From Suilimivivens sp963638365 (GTDB taxonomy: Bacteria; Bacillota; Clostridia; Lachnospirales; Lachnospiraceae): a stretch of DNA of 12,761 nucleotides. The DNA is taken from assembly GCA_963638365.1 (NCBI GenBank), contig CAVHRK010000073.1, positions 1-12,761 of the forward strand, written 5' to 3'. Position numbers and translations under genes: made by a program. A model generated the notes under the pieces. It was not told the origin of the DNA. It did not search any database and saw only the letters and a list, made by a program, of their open reading frames with translations. Of the stretch, positions 7,581 through 12,761 are shown piece after piece (position 1 is the first letter of the stretch; every line of letters starts with the position of its first letter).

Positions 7581-7836
7581 TCAATATTGCTCTAAAAACT
7601 CTTTCATTGTAAGTATCTCCGGCATTTCCACATCCAACACCAGAAAGTCCTTATCTCCTGTCAGAAATACATCTATGCTTTCCATAAGTGCTGTTGCAAG
7701 TATCGGAGCATCTTTCACATCCCTCATTTCGGGGAACTCATTTAAATCCAGTTCTTTGGGAGTATAAACCAGTTCAAATGGCAGTTCCATAAAAGATCAT
7801 CGAAATAAAGATATTGGTATCAAGCATTACCCTCAA
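7581..7836 (-). pseudogene. PIN-domain toxin, internally deleted and frameshifted
   Basis: The C-terminal part (7581-7790) reads LPFELVYTPKELD, then RDVKDAPILATALMESIDVF, then LTGDKDFL and ends EFLEQY. This is the typical second half of a PIN-family ribonuclease toxin, carrying the acidic residues RDxxDxPI and TGDxDFL. The first half survives only as LRVMLDTNIFISMIFYG, starting at TTG 7836 or ATG 7827, in a different reading frame, where it meets a TGA after about 17 codons. Intact relatives are about 135-145 aa, so roughly 60 middle codons are missing and the junction is out of frame. The catalytic first Asp (MLDTN) and the later acidic residues therefore cannot end up in one protein. It follows the antitoxin remnant directly, the usual antitoxin-toxin order. 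The toxin should be inactive. Confidence 0.85.
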
Positions 7837-7837
7837 A

Positions 7838-8095
7838 TCAATGCCCCCTTACTTCCTTCCGGATTTCTTTCATATACTCCTGCATATCCTCTTCTGTTTC
7901 AAATCCTGCTTTCTATGCCTCACCTGCAAAAGCTTCTTCTGCCCGTTTAAATGCAACCATCGCAGAATTTTCAAAATAAAACCTTCCATTTTCTTCAAAA
8001 ATGACAATTTTATCGCCAGCTCTGAGTTTTAGCTTGTTTCTTACCGATATTGGAATGGTAATCTGTCCTTTACTGGAAATTTTTGCTATTTCCAT
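7838..8095 (-). pseudogene. AbrB/MazE-type antitoxin with in-frame amber codon
   Basis: From ATG 8095 the protein begins MEIAKISSKGQITIP and continues VRNKLKLRAGDKIVIFEENG, a standard SpoVT/AbrB swapped-hairpin DNA-binding domain that would bind its own promoter and neutralise the PIN toxin. The start at 8095 is preferred to 8104 because AAAGG lies 9 nt upstream of it and touches the earlier ATG. The frame is cut by TAG at 7913-7915 after FAGEA, yet the same frame goes on for 22 more sense codons (KAGFETEEDMQEY and onward to VRGH) to a TGA at 7838-7840, right against the toxin start. That tail is the normal toxin-binding end of such antitoxins, so a point mutation to TAG is the simplest reading. 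The truncated form keeps the DNA-binding domain and may still bind DNA. Confidence 0.85.
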
Positions 8096-8148
8096 AATCA
8101 TCATCCTTTCATAAGTTGCTTGGTTTTCTTTACTTTCTTTACATCTTT

Positions 8149-8177
8149 ATTATATGCAATCGGACAAAAAATATCAA
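8149..8177 (-). promoter_or_regulatory. Sigma-A promoter of the toxin-antitoxin remnant
   Basis: On the minus strand TTGATA (8177-8172), a 17-nt spacer and TATAAT (8154-8149): close to consensus, about 50 nt before the antitoxin start. It partly overlaps the upstream edge of the divergent promoter for the gene at 8285. Confidence 0.7.
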
Positions 8178-8182
8178 TTTAT

Positions 8183-8255
8183 TTCCTGAAAAAATAAAAA
8201 AAGGGGTGAGAGTTTTTTCAAAATTTTGTACCTATATTTATAAAACCATATCAAT
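8183..8255 (+). promoter_or_regulatory. Promoter region of the Cys/His-rich gene, near-copy of the surface-operon promoter
   Basis: TTCCT (8183-8187), an A-rich stretch, GGGGTGAGAGTTTTTT (8203-8218), CAAAATTTT and GTACCTA (8228-8234). Spacing is identical to the block at 7454-7505 on the other strand. A sigma-A reading gives TTGTAC (8226-8231), a 17-nt spacer and TATCAA; an ECF-type reading is also possible. Confidence 0.6.
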
Positions 8256-8257
8256 AC

Positions 8258-8270
8258 TTTCACTGTGAAA
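8258..8270. repeat. Perfect palindrome just before the ribosome site
   Basis: TTTCAC, T, GTGAAA, directly followed by AGGAG. It could be an operator or a small hairpin shielding the ribosome site of the gene at 8285; at 13 nt it could also be chance. Confidence 0.35.
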
Positions 8271-8284
8271 AGGAGAAAATTTTT

Positions 8285-9241
8285 ATGAGGAAAAGATTTC
8301 TTACACTGGTTTTTGCCCTTGTGATGTGTATAAGCATGACTATAACCGTTTACGCTGAACCACAAGATCAGTCGCAAAACCAAACACAATTCACAACAAA
8401 TGCGACACCGGCGGAACTATCCATCATCAAAACATTATTTTGCGCGCAAGACTATGCGGAACTGTATCCGGATGTAGTGGAAGCCTGTGGAAATGAAGAA
8501 GCTGCTCTTTGGAATCATTTTGTAAATCATGGCTTATCCGAAGGAAGATCATTAAGTAAAAACTTCCATGTATTTGCATATCGTGCCGCATATGCGGACC
8601 TTCAGGAGGCATTTGGCAATAACCTGATCGCTTATTATATCCATTATGCCACTCACGGAATGCAGGAAAACAGATCCATTACAACAGTTTCCCAGGCTGT
8701 AAAAGCCGGCTTAACGGTAACAGGGCTGCGCGGACAGGTAATTGCCAAGCCGATGCCTGTTATTACTATCTCCGAGGAAGATCAGACTCCTGAATTTTCT
8801 CCGGAGCCTTTTGCTGCTCCCGCTGAAAATACGGATTATGAAGAAGTCACTCCGTCCGAACCAGCTCCAGAGCCTCCATGTACCCATCAGTATGATGTAA
8901 AGCAAATTGAGAATACCCTGACTCATGCCCCGGTATGCAGCAGTTGTGGATATATAGATGAAACACAGAAAGAGGCTTGTACGGCGGGAGATTCCTATGA
9001 AGTGACAAAAACAACCCATGAGCAGAAGTGTCAAAAATGTAATGGAATTATGACTACCGAATCTCATAATTTTTCTCATGGTACAGTATGCCCAATATGT
9101 AATTATAGCTGTACACATATTTGGGGAGAATGGATCTATGATGCTACTGAACATGTTCATACATGCACCATCTGTCATGGGCGCGAAAATGGTCTACATT
9201 CATGGGAAAATGGAGCCTGTATATGTGGATATGGATCTTAA
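8285..9241 (+). CDS. Secreted Cys/His-rich protein with paired EGR-type repeats
   Basis: 318 aa. A signal peptide covers 1-24 (cleavage near VYA/EPQ). Two similar repeats follow: about 55-90 (DYAELYPDVVEACG, then HFVNHGLSEGRSL) and about 98-132 (AAYADLQEAFGNN, then HYATHGMQENRSI). This Y-x-D-L, afGxx, HyxxhGxxEgR motif is common in clostridial exported proteins; its function is unknown. After a Pro/Glu-rich linker (about 162-198) comes a Cys/His-rich C-terminus (about 199-318) with CSSC, CQKC, CPIC, CTIC and CIC pairs and HIWGEWIYDATEHVHTC, resembling the Cys module of the 783-aa protein. The paired cysteines could bind metal or form disulfides. AAAAGGAG lies about 8 nt before the ATG. It is a single-gene unit between a promoter and a bidirectional terminator. 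It has no TM anchor, so it is probably released or wall-associated. Confidence 0.85.
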   Translation: MRKRFLTLVFALVMCISMTITVYAEPQDQSQNQTQFTTNATPAELSIIKTLFCAQDYAELYPDVVEACGNEEAALWNHFVNHGLSEGRSLSKNFHVFAYRAAYADLQEAFGNNLIAYYIHYATHGMQENRSITTVSQAVKAGLTVTGLRGQVIAKPMPVITISEEDQTPEFSPEPFAAPAENTDYEEVTPSEPAPEPPCTHQYDVKQIENTLTHAPVCSSCGYIDETQKEACTAGDSYEVTKTTHEQKCQKCNGIMTTESHNFSHGTVCPICNYSCTHIWGEWIYDATEHVHTCTICHGRENGLHSWENGACICGYGS

Positions 9242-9265
9242 TATAATACAATACTGAACGTTCAA

Positions 9266-9300
9266 AAGGGCAGGCAATCATCCGTTGATTACCTGCCCTT
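9266..9300. terminator. Bidirectional terminator between convergent genes
   Basis: AAGGGCAGG pairs with CCTGCCCTT, and AATCA with TGATT, around a TCCGT loop, with one mismatch: a 14-bp stem. It lies between the convergent stops at 9241 (plus) and 9318 (minus), with T-rich sequence on both exits. Confidence 0.8.
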
Positions 9301-9317
9301 CTATTCTCAGTTTATTT

Positions 9318-9941
9318 TCATTTCGTCTTTGTTCCGAAAACAGCTTTTCCAACTGCCATCAGCAGAACCGGCAGAACGTAGGCAACATACTGTGCCGTGC
9401 CACCATAGGCAATCAGAAGATTATATATCGCATGAAATGTGATTGCTGCCCCTAACAGTCCACAGATCCCGGCTGCTTTCAGCCATGCGCGCTGCCACGC
9501 ATAAGCAAGTCCGGCTCCGACAATCACACCACAGATGACATGCATCGCTCCCGTTCCAAATCCCCGGAAAAAGATCAGTGAAAAATGTCCGGCCCCATTC
9601 TGAGTTAAATAACAGATGTTTTCAAATGTAGCAAAGGACACCGCAATGGTGATCGCCGCGTTTTTAATTCTTGCCGGTTCGGGTTCGAACACCAGCAGAT
9701 AAAACAGAAGAGGAAGAAGCTTCATCACCTCCTCCGTCACCGGAGCAATTTCCACGGCAGCCGCCAATGCATCTGACTGATAGATTGCCGCAAAGAAGGT
9801 ATTAATATAGGCAGAAAACAGGCACGATCCCATTCCGGCAATGCAAAACAGAAAGAAACGAAGCTGCTTTTTCCCCATACAGAGCGCTGCAATCAGCAGC
9901 GGTGACACCATACAGATAAATACATTTTCTATGTAAGTCAT
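9318..9941 (-). CDS. PrsW-family intramembrane metalloprotease
   Basis: 207 aa with about seven hydrophobic segments. The PrsW signature residues are present in order: EE followed by K in TEEVMK (E70, E71), FATFEN (E107, N108), RGFGTGAMH (R126, H134) and FHAIYN (H170, N174). In the PrsW family these Glu and His residues form the metal-dependent active site inside the membrane. PrsW of Bacillus subtilis starts the destruction of the anti-sigma factor RsiW and so frees SigW. Here the gene is last in an operon that begins with a sigma factor and contains a small membrane protein, so an analogous role in activating that sigma factor is likely but inferred. The start codon overlaps the previous stop by 4 nt (ATGA), showing translational coupling. 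The length is typical of short PrsW members. The family call is firm; the substrate is unknown. Confidence 0.88.
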   Translation of the reverse strand: MTYIENVFICMVSPLLIAALCMGKKQLRFFLFCIAGMGSCLFSAYINTFFAAIYQSDALAAAVEIAPVTEEVMKLLPLLFYLLVFEPEPARIKNAAITIAVSFATFENICYLTQNGAGHFSLIFFRGFGTGAMHVICGVIVGAGLAYAWQRAWLKAAGICGLLGAAITFHAIYNLLIAYGGTAQYVAYVLPVLLMAVGKAVFGTKTK

Positions 9942-10564
9942 GATTCCACCGCCTTTCTCGTTGCCGGGAACAACCCAAACAGGCTGCCTGTCAACAGAAT
10001 ATCCATCCAGAAATATGGATTCCCGATCGAATCACTCCGCCAGAAACAACCAGTTGTCCACAACGCATATTCTGCAGCAACATACCAAAGAATTCCTATA
10101 TGAAAGTACTGCATGTTACGCGCCTCTCCCGCCTGTCTCCTTGCGAAAATCAGTCCCCGTATGGAGCAATAGGAAATGACCATCATCATCCCGCACCAGA
10201 GCAGATTCGACAGGATATCCCCGTAAAGGCAGTAAAGCACACACAACGGAACCCCAATCAGTACAGAAAGCCATGCCGCCCGGCACGGAAAGGCTCTTTC
10301 TTTTTCATCTGACAGGACATATTGCAGAATATGAAGAAAAATAACACTTGCAATCCATCCAAACTCTGATACATAAAACACCTGGGGCGTTTTCAAAAAT
10401 AAAATCAGATAAAGTGTCCAGTAAAGAGATCCCAATGCAAAGCATCCATAAAAACAGGTGAGCAGAAAATATACCTGTTTACGGCTCCGGCGATAATAAA
10501 GCCCTGCAAGACAAACCCCAATCAGGGTAACCAGGAATTGCAGTACATTTTCAATCAGCTCCAT
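9938..10564 (-). CDS. Multi-TM membrane protein of unknown function
   Basis: 208 aa from the chosen start, with about six to seven hydrophobic helices (for example VLQFLVTLIGVCLAGLYY, YGCFALGSLYWTLYLILF and WLSVLIGVPLCVLYCLYG) and short charged loops (YRRSRK, SDEKER, ARRQAGEAR). The ATG at 10564 is preferred to 10573 because GGGGG lies 9 nt before it but touches the earlier one. It overlaps the upstream two-TM gene by 14 nt and the PrsW gene by 4 nt, so it belongs to the sigma operon. I do not recognise a family. The helix pattern resembles membrane sensor domains without an attached kinase. In this setting a sensor or an assistant of the protease is plausible, but nothing in the sequence proves it. 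Confidence 0.75.
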   Translation of the reverse strand: MELIENVLQFLVTLIGVCLAGLYYRRSRKQVYFLLTCFYGCFALGSLYWTLYLILFLKTPQVFYVSEFGWIASVIFLHILQYVLSDEKERAFPCRAAWLSVLIGVPLCVLYCLYGDILSNLLWCGMMMVISYCSIRGLIFARRQAGEARNMQYFHIGILWYVAAEYALWTTGCFWRSDSIGNPYFWMDILLTGSLFGLFPATRKAVES

Positions 10565-10916
10565 CCTCTTCATCCCCCTTATTCCCGGTATTCTGCTGTG
10601 TCTTATTCAGGTGATGGATACGGACGCCGAGAATCGTAACGCACACACCAAGAACGAAGGCCACCAGTCCTATGATTATGTAGGAAAGGGCACTGCTGTT
10701 ATGGAAGATGCTTGCCGTCATCCCATAGTGGGAATAGCCAGCCGTACTGATCTGCCCGGCAATCCCCGGCATAAAAAAGGACAGACCTGCAATAAACAGA
10801 AGACTTGCCGCCACAGCCGAAACCATAACAATCCGGCTACGATGCAGCTCTTCCTGCCTCTTCTTCTGTTCCATCCGGCGTTTTACTTCCGCAACCCGTT
10901 CTTCATTACTCCGCAT
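10551..10916 (-). CDS. Small two-TM membrane protein, candidate anti-sigma factor or sensor
   Basis: 121 aa. Start chosen at 10916 (MRSNEERVAEVKRR), where GGGAGGG sits 9 nt upstream; an ATG ten codons earlier lacks a comparable site. Layout: a charged N-terminal helix of about 28 residues, TM1 (about 29-50, AVAASLLFIAGLSFF), an external loop of about 22 residues with GYSHYG, TM2 (about 73-97) and a charged C-tail. It overlaps the sigma gene's stop by 11 nt. A membrane protein encoded directly after an ECF-like sigma factor, together with a PrsW protease, occupies the anti-sigma position. The cytoplasmic part is short and no zinc-binding anti-sigma motif is visible, so the role is inference. 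A paralogue lies at 4627-4986, where the junction to the next gene also overlaps by 11 nt. Confidence 0.8.
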   Translation of the reverse strand: MRSNEERVAEVKRRMEQKKRQEELHRSRIVMVSAVAASLLFIAGLSFFMPGIAGQISTAGYSHYGMTASIFHNSSALSYIIIGLVAFVLGVCVTILGVRIHHLNKTQQNTGNKGDEEDGAD

Positions 10917-11469
10917 CTGTAATTCCCTCCCGTTCCAATAATCCACGCAGGCTCGCCTTTCCCCGGTACACGATATTGGTAATCTGCTTTACCGTTTTTC
11001 CCATGACCTCAGCCGCCTGCAGATAGCTCATGCCTTCAAAATAAATCAGATAAAGCGCCTCCCGATAGGCGGGATTCAACTCACGCATACATAAATGAAG
11101 GATCCGGTTGCGCTCCTTTGTCCGGACAACCTCCTCCACTAAGATTTTTCCTTCCGGTTCCTCAACCAGATCATCCATGCTAAAAGGGTAACGCCGCCTG
11201 CTTTTATGCCGCAGCGCCATATGACGCGCCGCCTTGTACATATATGCTTTAAGTCCGCCATCCCGTATGGATGGCTTTTTTGTAAACAAATAGGAAAAAA
11301 CATCGATCATCAGATCTTCTGCCTCATGAAGATCATGCAGATAACCATTGATATATAAAGTCAGGGAATTGCCGTACTTCTGCATCAGGCTGTCCAGCCC
11401 TGCTTCATCCCCGCTTAAGTATTGTCTGTATAAGTCTTCATCCTTTTGCATTGAAAAATCCTTCATCAT
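10906..11469 (-). CDS. ECF-like RNA polymerase sigma factor
   Basis: 187 aa. The region-2 domain (about 15-95) has HEAEDLMIDVFSYLF, then LKAYMYKAARHMALRHKSRR. The region-4 domain (about 120-180) has LNPAYREALYLIYFEGMSY, then QAAEVMGKTVKQITNIVYRG, a helix-turn-helix that would read the -35 element. Regions 1 and 3 are absent, as expected for group 4 (ECF) sigma factors. ATG 11469 has GGAAGG 12 nt upstream; ATG 11451 (MQKDEDLYRQYL) has AAGGA 7 nt upstream and may be the true start. It is the first gene of a four-gene overlapping operon with a clear sigma-A promoter, so its supply is housekeeping-driven and its activity is probably controlled after synthesis. Candidate targets are the exported-protein genes around it. 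Its promoter sequence cannot be deduced from the protein by eye. Confidence 0.88.
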   Translation of the reverse strand: MMKDFSMQKDEDLYRQYLSGDEAGLDSLMQKYGNSLTLYINGYLHDLHEAEDLMIDVFSYLFTKKPSIRDGGLKAYMYKAARHMALRHKSRRRYPFSMDDLVEEPEGKILVEEVVRTKERNRILHLCMRELNPAYREALYLIYFEGMSYLQAAEVMGKTVKQITNIVYRGKASLRGLLEREGITDAE

Positions 11470-11524
11470 AAGTAATGTATTCCTTCCAGCAAATAACCCC
11501 CGCAGCCCCCGACTACTTTAATTC

Positions 11525-11553
11525 ATTATATAAAGTTCATTTTTGAATGTCTA
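11525..11553 (-). promoter_or_regulatory. Sigma-A promoter of the sigma/PrsW operon
   Basis: On the minus strand TAGACA (11553-11548), a 17-nt spacer and a perfect TATAAT (11530-11525), giving a leader of about 50 nt before ATG 11469. The leader includes two G5 tracts (11496-11500 and 11505-11509, C-runs on the plus strand). No copy of the GGGGTGAGAG block is present, so autoregulation is not evident. Confidence 0.75.
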
Positions 11554-11594
11554 CTAATTTATACCTTTTAAAATATTGTAATTTCAGCTTCTTC

Positions 11595-11645
11595 TATAAT
11601 AATAGAAAATGAACAGGCACCTCTCGATATATAAAATTTTCGAGA
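11595..11645 (+). promoter_or_regulatory. Probable -10 and leader hairpin of the gene at 11679
   Basis: TATAAT at 11595-11600 has no good -35 at 16-18 nt, so the promoter may be weak or need an activator. Downstream, TCTCGA (11622-11627) and TCGAGA (11640-11645) can form a 6-bp hairpin just before the conserved leader block. The divergent sigma-operon promoter lies about 40 bp to the left. Confidence 0.4.
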
Positions 11646-11678
11646 AAATTCATTACGGTAAAAGGAGGACAACAGAGA
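11643..11678 (+). promoter_or_regulatory. Conserved 36-nt leader and ribosome site of the gene at 11679
   Basis: AGAAAATTCATTAC, GGTAAAAGGAGG, ACAACAGAGA. Compared with the leader at 3675-3710, 28 of 36 positions agree without gaps, although that gene lies 8 kb away, is on the other strand and encodes an unrelated protein. Confidence 0.6.
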
Positions 11679-12632
11679 ATGAGAAAGAAACTATACAGGA
11701 ATTTAACAACATTGGTACTTACGTTTGCATTGGCGATGGGAACATTGATTGGTACTACAATGGATGTTATGGCTGCTAATAACTATGGAGTTGATATTAC
11801 AGCTTCTCCTGATGACATACAAAAGGCAATAGGAAGTATCACATTTAAATCTGGGGATATTATAACCGGTCAAAATCTTCTTCAAAAAACTGACATAATT
11901 AAAATTTATCTCAGAAATGATTCTACTAGTTATGATTATGATAGCATGTATTCAGACGATAACATCTCAAAACCTTTTCCTGAAGAAATTACACTCGGTG
12001 GAAAAACCTATAAGAATCCGGAATGGAGATTAGGCGCATTAGATTTTCCAGTTTCTAATGTGTTAAAATTATACTTTGACGTTTGCACCGAAGCAGAGCC
12101 AGATTCCACTCCTGAAGAGAATCCGGATCCCAATCCTGAAGAGAAGCCGGATTCCGCTCCCGAAGAGAAGCCGGGTACAGCAGCAGTTTCCAAAGCTTCT
12201 ACACCCAATTCTTATGTTCCCTCCCACGAATGCAGCTTTCAGTGGGTAACAACCGTAGATCCACAGCCGAATGCAGACGGTTTGGAGGAATATATGTGTA
12301 CCGGATGCGGAGCTGTGCAGGAACAGAAATCAATTCCTGCCAGTATGGCATCAGTGAAAAATCTGTTTGGTTTCGTGAACAATGTACCTGAAAACGGTAC
12401 AGTTACGACAGATTTTGGCAGACTGCATACCATCAGCGATTATCTATTGAAGAAGATGGCAGAACGCAACGATGCCACTGTCACCATTCAGTTTGAGTAC
12501 AAGAATCAGAAATTACAGATTACTTTCCCTGCCGGAACCGATTACACTCCGGTTCTGACAGATACCGACACCATGTACGGCTTCTATGGAGTTGCAGCCA
12601 AGCTTGGATTAACGGTTACAGAACGGCAATAA
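11679..12632 (+). CDS. Secreted two-domain protein, paralogue of the 305-aa protein
   Basis: 317 aa, role unknown. Signal peptide 1-32 (cleavage near DVMA/ANN). A unique N-terminal domain (about 33-135) is followed by a Pro/Glu hinge of three eight-residue repeats (about 141-164), a Cys module (C185, CTGC at 207-210) and the conserved C-terminal domain (about 220-317) with TISDYLLKKM, FEYKNQK, FPAGTDYTPVL and MYGFYGVAAKLGL. The last 130 residues match the 305-aa protein (3720-4637) closely, for example W at the start of the Cys module, DGLEEY, CxGCG and IPAS. The N-terminal domains do not obviously align. It is a single-gene unit with AAAGGAGG before the ATG, diverging from the sigma operon, a position that hints at shared control. 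There is no TM anchor or enzyme motif. Confidence 0.87.
   Translation: MRKKLYRNLTTLVLTFALAMGTLIGTTMDVMAANNYGVDITASPDDIQKAIGSITFKSGDIITGQNLLQKTDIIKIYLRNDSTSYDYDSMYSDDNISKPFPEEITLGGKTYKNPEWRLGALDFPVSNVLKLYFDVCTEAEPDSTPEENPDPNPEEKPDSAPEEKPGTAAVSKASTPNSYVPSHECSFQWVTTVDPQPNADGLEEYMCTGCGAVQEQKSIPASMASVKNLFGFVNNVPENGTVTTDFGRLHTISDYLLKKMAERNDATVTIQFEYKNQKLQITFPAGTDYTPVLTDTDTMYGFYGVAAKLGLTVTERQ
12102..12173. repeat. Three 24-bp tandem repeats (Pro/Glu hinge)
   Basis: Three consecutive units at 12102, 12126 and 12150, each encoding an eight-residue step of the kind DSxPEEKP. It takes the place of the 15-bp SNQNI repeats in the paralogue, so hinge type differs while position is kept. Confidence 0.8.
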
Positions 12633-12677
12633 TTCAAGATGTATGTTCAATCTATAAAAAGGATTTGAATACAGGAT

Positions 12678-12707
12678 AAGGCACACAGGAATTGACCTGT
12701 GTGCCTT
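12678..12707 (+). terminator. Hairpin after the gene at 11679, probable terminator
   Basis: A perfect 12-bp stem (AAGGCACACAGG with CCTGTGTGCCTT) and 6-nt loop lie 45 nt after the stop. The following sequence is not U-rich, so termination may be weak or the hairpin may only protect the 3' end. Nothing else is seen to the window end. Confidence 0.6.
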
Positions 12708-12761
12708 CAGACTGTAGACAAAGTCCCGGTATTTACCGAGCTTTTCTATTATAAACACTGC

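Noticed and set aside
7913..7915. TAG as a recoded or read-through codon in the antitoxin
   Set aside because: The partner toxin is also broken and nothing in the window suggests a suppressor system; plain decay explains both.
7454..8234. Invertible DNA switch bounded by the two promoter copies
   Set aside because: The inverted repeats are the promoters themselves, so inversion would restore the same promoter arrangement. No recombinase is present in the window and the arms are not identical.
11496..11509. G-quadruplex in the sigma-operon leader
   Set aside because: Only two G5 tracts occur, which is too few for a convincing single-strand quadruplex.

Overview
The window looks like chromosomal DNA of a gut-type Firmicute, most likely Lachnospiraceae. 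Evidence: moderate GC, strong GGAGG-type ribosome sites, Gram-positive signal peptides, and typical clostridial surface modules (InlB/Flg_new B-repeats, BspA-like leucine-rich repeats, His/Cys-rich HEHTxxCY segments). No tRNA, rRNA, CRISPR array or transposase was seen. The assignment is inferred from protein style only.

Layout. (1) 1-452, minus: start of a YhcG/DUF1016-family gene that runs off the left edge. (2) 645-7391, minus: a four-gene operon, transcribed leftwards: a 783-aa surface protein with LRR_5 repeats, a 119-aa two-TM protein, a 305-aa secreted protein and a 1009-aa beta-helix surface protein. A hairpin at 570-594 closes it. (3) 7581-8095, minus: a decayed toxin-antitoxin pair (AbrB-type antitoxin with an amber codon, PIN toxin with an internal out-of-frame deletion), with its own sigma-A promoter and terminator. 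(4) 8285-9241, plus: a secreted Cys/His-rich protein. (5) 9318-11469, minus: a tightly overlapping operon of an ECF-like sigma factor, a two-TM protein paralogous to the one in the surface operon, a multi-TM protein and a PrsW-family intramembrane protease. (6) 11679-12632, plus: a secreted protein paralogous to the 305-aa one, divergent from the sigma operon.

How it may work together (inference). Sigma factor, small membrane protein and PrsW protease in one operon resemble an envelope-signalling module of the SigW/RsiW/PrsW kind, with the small two-TM protein as candidate anti-sigma factor or sensor. The surrounding genes are all exported proteins. Two of the exported-protein transcription units, which point away from each other across the dead toxin-antitoxin locus, start from a nearly identical upstream block of about 52 nt (7454-7505 minus; 8183-8234 plus). 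Four exported-protein genes share a 36-nt leader around the ribosome site. A second copy of the two-TM protein lies inside the surface operon. I therefore read the island as a self-contained, sigma-controlled set of surface proteins. The sigma-to-promoter link is not proven by the sequence.
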